Origin: CAZTLE01 sp964614415
Lineage (GTDB): Bacteria > Bacteroidota > Bacteroidia > Flavobacteriales > Flavobacteriaceae
Assembly: GCA_964614415.1 (NCBI GenBank)
Contig: CAZTLE010000038.1
Coordinates: 1 to 25,015 of the forward strand
Reading direction: 5' to 3'
Length of the DNA stretch: 25,015 nt
Shown here: positions 15,767 to 21,969 of the stretch, piece by piece
Position numbering within the stretch: position 1 is the stretch's first letter
Layout of the letters: every line of letters starts with the position of its first letter
Translations under genes and position numbers: made by a program
The notes under the pieces: model-generated
Seen by the model: the letters and a program-made list of their open reading frames with translations, nothing else
Told to the model about the DNA's origin: nothing
Database searches by the model: none

Positions 15767-16378
15767 TTACTTCAATTTTGGTAGTAGCCCTTCAAGATCC
15801 TCATACCCAAAGATCGTATGGCTCTTGTTCCAGATAACGGGAAAGCGAATACGGGTATCTGCCGTTAAAGAGTCCTGGATAAATGACATGAATTGACGAT
15901 AGAGTACGGGGTCTTCATTTATGTTGAAAGCGAGGTGTTGAATGCGATCGCCCAGCAATTTAGCAGTTAGTAATGCACACTTCTGGCAATTAGGGATGGT
16001 AAAAACGACCAGTTTGCCCCTGACCATGGTTTCGATATCCCCGGCCTCATTTTCATATTCCAGGGCTACAGACTGTTTCTTTTCATTAACAATCAGTTCA
16101 TAGGTATAAGAGGAAGGAGTATCTGCCAGTTCAATAAGCGTGGTGAGGGGAACTTTGGATTTCGGCCGTAGGTTCTTCAAAATCGGCTTGGACGCACTAC
16201 GGCGGTAACCGTTGGCATTTACGAGAAAGAAGATGTTCAGGGTATCGGCTGTGGTATTTTCTGCATAGAGGACCACGCGTTTCCCGGTTTTCTTTTCAGA
16301 AATAAGAACCCGGTTTTCCTGAGCCCATATCGACAAGGAAGACATTAGAAATAACCCCAACAGAATTTTCTGAAGCAT
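15767..16378 (-). CDS. Exported glutaredoxin-like protein
   Basis: 203 aa from the ATG at 16378. An in-frame extension to 16429 would cross the minus-strand promoter and hide the signal peptide MLQKILLGLFLMSSLSIWAQ. The mature N-terminal half (about 21-115, beta-rich) is of unknown family. The C-terminal half (about 120-203) has a thioredoxin/glutaredoxin look: VVFTIPNCQKCALL with a CxxC pair, FPVIWN as the likely cis-proline segment, and FGYEDLEGLLPKLK. It is expected in the periplasm, perhaps in thiol-disulfide exchange; this is inference from the CxxC fold. The gene is divergent from the exonuclease gene with overlapping promoters. A broken copy of its 3' part lies at 13797-13920. Confidence 0.75.
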   Translation of the reverse strand: MLQKILLGLFLMSSLSIWAQENRVLISEKKTGKRVVLYAENTTADTLNIFFLVNANGYRRSASKPILKNLRPKSKVPLTTLIELADTPSSYTYELIVNEKKQSVALEYENEAGDIETMVRGKLVVFTIPNCQKCALLTAKLLGDRIQHLAFNINEDPVLYRQFMSFIQDSLTADTRIRFPVIWNKSHTIFGYEDLEGLLPKLK

Positions 16379-16386
16379 AGCGCTCA

Positions 16387-16394
16387 CAAAGGTA
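16387..16394 (-). promoter_or_regulatory. -7 promoter element of the glutaredoxin-like gene
   Basis: TACCTTTG on the minus strand is a perfect TAnnTTTG match, only 8 nt before the ATG at 16378, so the mRNA would be leaderless or nearly so. It lies 8 nt from the opposing plus-strand element at 16403. Confidence 0.6.
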
Positions 16395-16402
16395 TTAAAT
16401 AG

Positions 16403-16410
16403 TAACTTTG
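16403..16410 (+). promoter_or_regulatory. -7 promoter element of the exonuclease gene
   Basis: TAACTTTG is a perfect TAnnTTTG match 17 nt before the ATG at 16428. It rules out the alternative GTG at 16410, which overlaps the element's last base. Confidence 0.6.
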
Positions 16411-16427
16411 TGGCAGAATTTACTTGC

Positions 16428-17201
16428 ATGCAGCTTCAGCTAACCAAACCCATCTGCTTTTTTGACCTTGAGACCACCGGAACCAACGTTGCCAAGGACC
16501 GAATTGTTGAAATTTCCATTCTAAAAGTATTTCCAAACGGAAATAAGGAAAGCCATACCTGGCGCGTAAACCCGGAAATGCCAATTCCCAGGGGAGCGAC
16601 CGATATTCATGGTATTACCGACGATATGGTCGCTAATGAACCTACTTTTCGGGAACTGGCGCCCAAAGTTCATGCATTGATCAAGGACAGCGATCTCGGC
16701 GGTTTTAATTCCAATCGGTTTGATATTCCATTGTTGGCCGAAGAATTACTAAGGGTCGATGTTGACCTGGATATGAAGAAAGCGCGTTCTGTAGATGTTC
16801 AGGCGATATTTCATAAAATGGAGAAGAGAACCCTGGAGGCGGCCTATAAATTCTACTGTGGAAAATCTCTTGAGAATGCACATAGTGCCGAAGCCGATAC
16901 GAATGCCACATACGAGGTACTGCTATCACAATTGGATCGGTATAAGGATTTACAAAATGACGTGAATTTTCTGGCTGAGTTTAGCTCCTATCAAAATTTC
17001 GCAGATTTTGCCGGATATATCGGATATAATAAAGACGGGGCTGAGGTATTCACATTCGGAAAACACAAAGGGCAGCTTGTGGAAGATGTTCTGGAAAGGG
17101 AACCGGGCTATTTTGGCTGGTTACTCAATGCCGATTTTCCGTTGTACACCAAGAAAGTGCTTACAAGAGTGAAACTTAGAAAGCTAAATACCAAGCTCTA
17201 G
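16428..17201 (+). CDS. DEDDh 3'-5' exonuclease (DnaQ-like)
   Basis: 257 aa from the ATG at 16428. The Exo I motif FFDLETTGT holds Asp13 and Glu15, Exo II is GGFNSNRFDIPLL with Asp99, and Exo III is HSAEADTNAT with His152 and Asp157, so all DEDDh catalytic residues are present. A separate C-terminal block (about 205-257, FTFGKHKGQLVEDVLEREPGYFGWLL) resembles the small DUF3820-like domain often attached to such exonucleases. It is likely a DNA polymerase III epsilon-type proofreading or repair nuclease; the exact role is unclear. An upstream GTG at 16410 is less likely as start because it overlaps the -7 element. The stop is followed at once by intergenic repeat copy C. Confidence 0.9.
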   Translation: MQLQLTKPICFFDLETTGTNVAKDRIVEISILKVFPNGNKESHTWRVNPEMPIPRGATDIHGITDDMVANEPTFRELAPKVHALIKDSDLGGFNSNRFDIPLLAEELLRVDVDLDMKKARSVDVQAIFHKMEKRTLEAAYKFYCGKSLENAHSAEADTNATYEVLLSQLDRYKDLQNDVNFLAEFSSYQNFADFAGYIGYNKDGAEVFTFGKHKGQLVEDVLEREPGYFGWLLNADFPLYTKKVLTRVKLRKLNTKL

Positions 17202-17286
17202 TAGTGAGTAGTGAGGTGTGAGGTGTGAGGTATGAGGTAGGATAAGCAATAGTGGATCAACAGCTCAACAAATCAACAAATCAACG
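17202..17286 (+). repeat. Bipartite intergenic repeat, copy C
   Basis: Beginning at the exonuclease stop: a G-rich left half of 7-bp GTGAGGT-type units (17202-17240) and a right half of 8-bp AAATCAAC-type units (17252-17286). It is close to copy D after ftsY and of the same design as copies A and B. Confidence 0.85.
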
Positions 17287-17304
17287 AAAAACATATAAAC
17301 ACCT

Positions 17305-17916
17305 ATGAAAATCATCTGTGTAGGGAGGAATTATGCCGCGCATATTGAAGAGCTGGACAACGAACGTCCCAAAGATCCTGTGATCTTCCTGAAGCCGGAT
17401 ACTTCCATTTTACTGAAGAAGCAACCTTTTTTTATTCCGGATTTTTCAGATGACGTCCATCATGAGGTGGAGGTGTTGGTTAAGATCAAGAAAATAGGAA
17501 AGCATATAGACCGCAAATTCGCCCATAAGTACTATGACGAGGTGGGACTGGGTATTGACTTCACTGCCAGAGACTTACAATCCAGGTTGAAAGAAAAAGG
17601 ACTGCCCTGGGAAAAGGCTAAGGCGTTCGACGGTGCGGCGGTTGTTGGTAAGTGGTTTCCAAAGACCAAATTCGAGGACCTGGATGCCCTGGAATTCAGG
17701 CTCGAAAAGAACGAAAAAGTCGTTCAGGAGGGGAATACGGCCCTTATGTTGTGGAAGATTGATGCGTTAATCGAATATATTTCAAAATATTTTACATTAA
17801 AGATCGGAGATATTATATTTACGGGCACTCCGGCTGGTGTAGCCAAAGTGCAGCCTAACGATACCCTGACCGGTTTCATTGAAAGCGAGCGGGTATTTTC
17901 AATAAAAGTAAAGTAA
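17305..17916 (+). CDS. Fumarylacetoacetate hydrolase family protein
   Basis: 203 aa, the short single-domain form of the FAH family. It starts at MKIICVGRNYAAH, and the divalent-metal ligands are visible as Glu54 and Glu56 in HHEVEVLV and Asp85 in GLGIDFTARDLQ. The lid/active-site stretch KGLPWEKAKAFDGAA and the end GDIIFTGTPAGVAKV are typical. Members act on acylpyruvates or related 2,4-dioxo acids, or as oxaloacetate decarboxylases; the substrate here is not determined. It is first in a tight cluster: its TAA is directly followed by the ATG of the HPt gene. Confidence 0.9.
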   Translation: MKIICVGRNYAAHIEELDNERPKDPVIFLKPDTSILLKKQPFFIPDFSDDVHHEVEVLVKIKKIGKHIDRKFAHKYYDEVGLGIDFTARDLQSRLKEKGLPWEKAKAFDGAAVVGKWFPKTKFEDLDALEFRLEKNEKVVQEGNTALMLWKIDALIEYISKYFTLKIGDIIFTGTPAGVAKVQPNDTLTGFIESERVFSIKVK

Positions 17917-18258
17917 ATGACCAAGCATTATTCCATTGAAAACCTGAAGGAGATTGCGCAGGACGACCCCGAATTTATGGCGGTTGTGGCGCAGACCTTT
18001 CTGGACGAGATTCCCCCGGATCTCAATGCCATGGTGGAAGCGATCCACAACGATAACAAGGAGTTGGCCTATCAGTTTGCACATAAGATGAAGCCAAACC
18101 TTGAAATGTTCGGTGTTGATGTACTCAAGGACATTTCGGCCATAGAGTCGTGGTCCAAGTCGTCCAAGAACAAATCGGCCGTGGAGGACAACGTCAATCA
18201 TGTGGCTACAACACTTAATGCCGTTTTTGAAGAATTAAAAGGAGATTTCAGTTTGTAG
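17917..18258 (+). CDS. Histidine phosphotransfer (HPt) domain protein
   Basis: 113 aa, entirely alpha-helical in appearance, a lone HPt domain. The phospho-accepting histidine is His56 in AHKMKPNLEMFG, the usual H-K-x-K-P-N/S context. Such proteins relay phosphate between response-regulator receiver domains and hybrid histidine kinases. No kinase or regulator gene lies in the window, so its partners are elsewhere. It is packed without spacing between the FAH-family gene and cinA (both junctions are stop directly followed by ATG), so it must be translated from the same message. Confidence 0.85.
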   Translation: MTKHYSIENLKEIAQDDPEFMAVVAQTFLDEIPPDLNAMVEAIHNDNKELAYQFAHKMKPNLEMFGVDVLKDISAIESWSKSSKNKSAVEDNVNHVATTLNAVFEELKGDFSL

Positions 18259-19506
18259 ATGTTTGCCGAGATTATTACGATTGGAGACGAAATCCTTATA
18301 GGACAGATCGTCGATACCAATTCGGCCTTTATTTCCAAAGCACTTAACAAAGCAGGAGTACGGGTGTACCAAATCACCTCCGTACAGGACGATCGCGTCC
18401 ATATTCTGGATGCCCTGAACGATGCTATGACCCGGGCAGACGTTGTTCTGGTGACGGGTGGACTGGGTCCCACAAAGGACGATATTACCAAGCAGACGTT
18501 CTGTGAGTTTCTGGGAGATACTCTCGTGGAAAGCGAAGCCGTAAGGGATCATATCAACTACCTTTTTTCCAAGTACTTTAACAGGAAGCCTTTACCTGAG
18601 AATTTGTCTCAGGCGCTGGTTCCGTCTACTGCGGAAGTACTTACGAACCCCTACGGTACGGCCCCCGGTATGTGGATGAGGAAAGAGGATACTGTCTTTG
18701 TTTCCATGCCCGGAGTACCTTATGAGATGAAGCACCTGCTCACCGCCGAGGTTATTCCTCGGATCATTCGTGATTTTGAGCGCCCTTTTGTATACCACAA
18801 GACATTGCTCACCTACGGAATGGGAGAGAGCTCCATAGCAAACCGCATTTGCAAGTGGGAAGATGCTCTTCCGGATGAAGTGAAATTGGCTTATTTGCCG
18901 TCGTTTGGACGCGTTCGGCTGCGATTGTCGTCAACAGGGCCTTATGAAGCGGATGTGCGAACTGCAGTGGATACACAGATGGCAACCCTTCATGAGATGC
19001 TGAGCGATATCGCTATTGGCTATGAAAACGAAACCAGCATTGAACTTCAAATAGGAGAACTCCTGGTTCAGAAGGGAAAGACCGTGAGTATGGCTGAAAG
19101 TTGTACAGGAGGTGCCATTGCCAAAAGTATCACGGCCAATCCGGGATCTTCTGCCTACTACCGTGGCAGTGTTATCCCTTATGCTACTGAATTAAAGACA
19201 TCTATCCTGGGTGTCGATTCGCAGCTTATAGAGGAGCATAACGTAGTGAGTGCTCCTGTGGTAGAAGCTATGGCAGCGCAGGCCCGATCGGTGTTCAAAA
19301 GCGACTACGCGTTGGCTACTACGGGAATAGCGGGCCCTACCAAAGGTGATGGCGAAGACGAAGTAGGAACTGTTTTCATCGGCCTGGCCACTCCGAATAC
19401 CGTGATTTCACAGCGATTCAGCTTCGGACAATCCAGGGAGCGGGTTATCGCCAAAGCCACTCATAAAGCCCTGGAAATGCTGCTGGAAGAAATTTCAAAA
19501 AACTAA
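18259..19506 (+). CDS. cinA: CinA family protein (competence/damage-inducible; NMN deamidase type)
   Basis: 415 aa with both expected domains. The N-terminal MoCF/COG1058 domain (about 1-170) has EIITIGDEILIGQIVDTNS, VLVTGGLGPTKDDIT and VSMPGVPYEMKHL. The C-terminal CinA domain (about 255-415) has VSMAESCTGGAIAKSI, NPGSSAYYRGSVIPY, ATTGIAGPTKGDGEDEVG and GTVFIGLATP. In characterised bacterial members the C-terminal domain deamidates nicotinamide mononucleotide and the N-terminal domain has ADP-ribose pyrophosphatase activity, so a role in NAD salvage is likely. It ends a three-gene cluster. Confidence 0.95.
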   Translation: MFAEIITIGDEILIGQIVDTNSAFISKALNKAGVRVYQITSVQDDRVHILDALNDAMTRADVVLVTGGLGPTKDDITKQTFCEFLGDTLVESEAVRDHINYLFSKYFNRKPLPENLSQALVPSTAEVLTNPYGTAPGMWMRKEDTVFVSMPGVPYEMKHLLTAEVIPRIIRDFERPFVYHKTLLTYGMGESSIANRICKWEDALPDEVKLAYLPSFGRVRLRLSSTGPYEADVRTAVDTQMATLHEMLSDIAIGYENETSIELQIGELLVQKGKTVSMAESCTGGAIAKSITANPGSSAYYRGSVIPYATELKTSILGVDSQLIEEHNVVSAPVVEAMAAQARSVFKSDYALATTGIAGPTKGDGEDEVGTVFIGLATPNTVISQRFSFGQSRERVIAKATHKALEMLLEEISKN

Positions 19507-19516
19507 ATTTCTTTTG

Positions 19517-19547
19517 TTGTGCATCACAATTAATTTCTTTAAATTTG
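19517..19547 (+). promoter_or_regulatory. Promoter of the rpmB-rpmG-DUF4295 operon
   Basis: TTG (19517-19519), 20 nt, then TAAATTTG (19540-19547), a full match to the Bacteroidota consensus. The expected transcript start is about 30 nt before the rpmB ATG. Confidence 0.75.
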
Positions 19548-19584
19548 CACCCTGTTTTAAAATAACTATAAAGATCGTAAGGAA

Positions 19585-19824
19585 ATGTCTAGAGTTTGTG
19601 AGTTAACCGGAAAGAAAGCGATGGTTGGAAACAACGTTTCTCACGCATTGAACAGAACCAAGCGTAAATTCAACGTGAATTTGGTTAAGAAGCGTTTTTA
19701 TATTCCTGAAGAGGACAAGTGGATTACGCTTCGTGTATCGACTTCCGCATTAAAGAACATCAATAAGAAAGGAATTTCTGCGGTGATCAAGGAAGCTCGT
19801 GAAAAAGGGTATCTAACAAAGTAA
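19585..19824 (+). CDS. rpmB: 50S ribosomal protein bL28
   Basis: 79 aa. MSRVCELTGKKAMVGNNVSHALNRTKRKFNVNL is the standard bL28 N-terminus, followed by KKRFYIPEEDKWITLRVS and a basic tail ending EKGYLTK. It is a structural protein of the large ribosomal subunit and the first gene of a three-gene ribosomal operon with its own consensus promoter. The single Cys in the N-terminal block is not part of a zinc-ribbon quartet, so this is the zinc-free form. Confidence 0.97.
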   Translation: MSRVCELTGKKAMVGNNVSHALNRTKRKFNVNLVKKRFYIPEEDKWITLRVSTSALKNINKKGISAVIKEAREKGYLTK

Positions 19825-19852
19825 TTGCGATTAACGTTTAAAGTCCGACACA

Positions 19853-20035
19853 ATGGCTAAGAAAGGGAACAGAGTTCAGGTTATTTTGGAATGTACGGAG
19901 CATAAGAATTCAGGTATGCCCGGGACATCCCGCTATATCACCACAAAGAATAAGAAAAACACACCGGATCGATTGGAGTTGAAAAAATTCAACCCTGTCC
20001 TTAAGAAAATGACGGTGCATAAAGAAATTAAGTAA
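19853..20035 (+). CDS. rpmG: 50S ribosomal protein bL33
   Basis: 60 aa. The start MAKKGNRVQVILECTEHKNSG, the ITTKNKKNTPDRLELKKFNP core and the terminal KKMTVHKEIK are typical bL33. The zinc-ribbon cysteine pairs are absent (only one Cys), so this is the zinc-independent form. It begins 28 nt after rpmB. Confidence 0.97.
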   Translation: MAKKGNRVQVILECTEHKNSGMPGTSRYITTKNKKNTPDRLELKKFNPVLKKMTVHKEIK

Positions 20036-20079
20036 TTCGAGTTTTCACTGGTTGAAAAACTCAAATCCAACGGAGTACC

Positions 20080-20232
20080 ATGGCAAAGAAAGCAGTAGCA
20101 TCATTACAAACAGGATCCAAGCGATTAACAAAAGCCATTAAAATGGTAAAATCGCCAAAAACCGGGGCGTACACCTTCGTAGAATCTATTATGGCGCCAG
20201 ACCAGGTAAACGACTGGTTGAACAAAAAGTAA
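20080..20232 (+). CDS. DUF4295 family small protein (probable Bacteroidota-specific ribosomal protein bL38)
   Basis: 50 aa from the ATG at 20080, starting MAKKAVASLQTGSKRLTKAI and ending DQVNDWLNKK. It is very basic in its first two thirds, with a PKTGAYTFVESIMAP core. DUF4295 proteins are found in Bacteroidota directly after rpmB and rpmG, as here. I recall that the cryo-EM structure of the Flavobacterium johnsoniae ribosome revealed a new large-subunit protein named bL38; I believe it is this family but cannot confirm it from the sequence. Spacing (44 nt after rpmG) and the terminator just downstream make it the third gene of the ribosomal operon. Confidence 0.9.
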   Translation: MAKKAVASLQTGSKRLTKAIKMVKSPKTGAYTFVESIMAPDQVNDWLNKK

Positions 20233-20257
20233 CCGGTTCGCAAACAATATTGTAAAG

Positions 20258-20287
20258 ACCATCCGAAATTGTACGGATGGTTTTTTT
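20258..20287 (+). terminator. Intrinsic terminator of the ribosomal operon
   Basis: Perfect 8-bp stem ACCATCCG (20258-20265) with CGGATGGT (20274-20281), 8-nt loop, then seven T. Confidence 0.93.
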
Positions 20288-20302
20288 GTATCCTGAAACC
20301 AC

Positions 20303-20333
20303 TTGTTAAAGTGTCCCGTAGACAGTAATTTTG
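20303..20333 (+). promoter_or_regulatory. Promoter of ftsY
   Basis: TTG (20303-20305), 20 nt, then TAATTTTG (20326-20333): full consensus, starting 15 nt past the T run of the preceding terminator and 60 nt before the ftsY ATG. Confidence 0.75.
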
Positions 20334-20393
20334 AGGAATCTTCGGTATCTGTAACACCGAACTTGTACGACACCAGTAATATCCATCACGTTA

Positions 20394-21347
20394 ATGAGCC
20401 TATTTAAGAAAATATTCTCCAAAGAAAAGAAGGAAACCCTGGACAAGGGCCTGGAAAAATCCAAAACTTCCTTTTTCGATAAGCTAAGTAAAGCAGTAGC
20501 CGGTAAGAGCAAGGTCGATGACGATGTACTCGATAATCTTGAAGAGGTACTGGTAAGCAGTGACGTGGGGGTAAACACCACCTTAAAAGTCATTGAACGC
20601 ATCGAGGCCAGAGTTGCCCGCGATAAATATCTTGGAACCGAAGAACTCAATCAAATTCTCAGAGAGGAAATTGCCGGGCTATTGAGTGAGACCAATATTG
20701 GTGAGGCCACCGAGTTTGAAATCCCGGAGCAAGACAGTCCCTATGTGATCATGGTCGTAGGAGTGAACGGTGTAGGGAAGACCACTACCATAGGAAAGTT
20801 GGCTCATCAATTCAAAAAAGCCGGTAAAAAAGTTGTGCTGGGTGCGGCCGATACCTTTAGAGCCGCGGCAATAGATCAGTTGCAAATATGGGCCGATCGT
20901 ACCGATGTGCCAATCGTAAAGCAGAGTATGGGAAGTGACCCTGCAAGCGTGGCGTTTGACACCCTCCAAAGTGCCGTAACGCAGAATGCCGATGTAGTTA
21001 TCATAGACACCGCCGGACGCCTTCATAACAAAGTAAACCTCATGAATGAGCTTACCAAGGTGAAGCGGGTGATGCAGAAGGTAGTACCCGAAGCACCTCA
21101 TGATGTACTCCTGGTACTGGATGGCTCCACAGGACAGAATGCCTTCGAACAGGCTAAACAATTCACCGCGGCCACTGAAGTTACTTCACTGGCTGTTACC
21201 AAATTGGACGGAACTGCCAAGGGCGGGGTTGTGATCGGTATCAGCGATCAGTTTCAAATCCCGGTTAAGTATATCGGTGTAGGCGAGGGGATAGAAGACC
21301 TGCAGGTGTTTAACAAGTTCGAATTCGTAGATTCTTTCTTTAAGTAG
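20394..21347 (+). CDS. ftsY: Signal recognition particle receptor FtsY
   Basis: 317 aa. A short basic N-terminal segment (MSLFKKIFSKEKKE) replaces the long acidic A domain of enterobacterial FtsY, as is usual in this phylum. The N domain helices follow (about 20-100), then the G domain: P-loop GVNGVGKTTT (123-132), the DTFRAAA insertion-box region (about 153-159), DTAGRLH (205-211), TKLDGTAKGG (269-278) and the GVGEGIEDL closing motif. As SRP receptor it pairs with Ffh and hydrolyses GTP to deliver ribosomes making membrane proteins to SecYEG. It has its own consensus promoter, separate from the ribosomal operon. Repeat copy D begins at its stop codon. Confidence 0.97.
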   Translation: MSLFKKIFSKEKKETLDKGLEKSKTSFFDKLSKAVAGKSKVDDDVLDNLEEVLVSSDVGVNTTLKVIERIEARVARDKYLGTEELNQILREEIAGLLSETNIGEATEFEIPEQDSPYVIMVVGVNGVGKTTTIGKLAHQFKKAGKKVVLGAADTFRAAAIDQLQIWADRTDVPIVKQSMGSDPASVAFDTLQSAVTQNADVVIIDTAGRLHNKVNLMNELTKVKRVMQKVVPEAPHDVLLVLDGSTGQNAFEQAKQFTAATEVTSLAVTKLDGTAKGGVVIGISDQFQIPVKYIGVGEGIEDLQVFNKFEFVDSFFK

Positions 21348-21476
21348 TACTGAGTAGTGAGGTGTGAGTAGTGAGGTGTGAGGTGTGAGGCCTGCCTGCC
21401 GCAGGCAGGTATGAGGTAGGACCAACGAATAAACAAATCAACGAATAAACAGATCGATGAATCAACGAATCCGCAA
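21348..21476 (+). repeat. Bipartite intergenic repeat, copy D, with inserted palindrome
   Basis: The left half is GTGAGGT-type 7-bp units (21352-21420) and the right half A/C-rich units such as AACAAATC and GAATCAAC (21421-21473). Compared with copy C, the run GTGTGAGG-TATGAGGTAGG is interrupted at 21391-21409 by CCTGCCTG-CCG-CAGGCAGG, a perfect 8-bp-stem GC-rich palindrome. Confidence 0.85.
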
Positions 21477-21491
21477 GGATAATCCCTGATA

Positions 21492-21522
21492 TTGTGCCCT
21501 ATCGCTAAGAGTGATATCTTTG
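21492..21522 (+). promoter_or_regulatory. Promoter of the small membrane protein gene and rimO
   Basis: TTG (21492-21494), 20 nt, then TATCTTTG (21515-21522): full consensus, 15 nt before the ATG at 21538. It shows that the in-frame GTG at 21511, which precedes the -7 element, is not the start. Confidence 0.72.
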
Positions 21523-21537
21523 AGAAAACTGCCAATC

Positions 21538-21957
21538 ATGAAGAAAACACTTTACACCATTGGAATCCTCGCTGCCCTGGGTCTGCTTGTGTACTTCTAT
21601 CTGATCAATTTTGACAACATGTCCGAAACCGAATTGGTCAACTCGGTATTGTACTGGTATGTTCCGCTGGTCTTCGGTCTTTATGGCATCACGGCCCTTC
21701 GAATTGCCAAAGGGGCAGAGGCGGCCGGAATGACCTCAGTCAAGTATTTGTTCTCGGGCAAGGACGCCCTGTTACTCGCTTTGGCCATTCTTGTCCTTGT
21801 TTTGAGTGGGTTTATCGGCTTTCTGGTGTTCCTGCTACCGCTTGTGATCTTTAAACCGAATAACCCCAATTTCGACCTGTTCGTGGCGCTTACGGGTACG
21901 TTCTTGTGGCTCATATTGTTGTACTTCTTTTTCCAGGTACTCTGGCCTGCCCTTTAG
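21538..21957 (+). CDS. Small integral membrane protein of unknown function
   Basis: 139 aa from the ATG at 21538. About four hydrophobic segments are visible: residues 5-23, 37-56, a long one at about 75-110 that may be two helices, and 118-137. The loop after the second is charged and small-residue-rich (ALRIAKGAEAAG). No family is recognised and no catalytic residues stand out. It lies 12 nt upstream of rimO and carries the promoter for both, so the two are co-transcribed. A link to translation or to ftsY is possible from position only. Confidence 0.75.
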   Translation: MKKTLYTIGILAALGLLVYFYLINFDNMSETELVNSVLYWYVPLVFGLYGITALRIAKGAEAAGMTSVKYLFSGKDALLLALAILVLVLSGFIGFLVFLLPLVIFKPNNPNFDLFVALTGTFLWLILLYFFFQVLWPAL

Positions 21958-21969
21958 AAAATTGATGCT

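Noticed and set aside
13593..15990. Insertion sequence or transposon around the propeller gene
   Set aside because: No transposase, terminal inverted repeats or short target duplication; the flanks are long direct duplications of chromosomal neighbours instead.
20679..21161. 160-codon open frame antisense to ftsY
   Set aside because: It overlaps conserved GTPase motifs on the other strand and has no family features.
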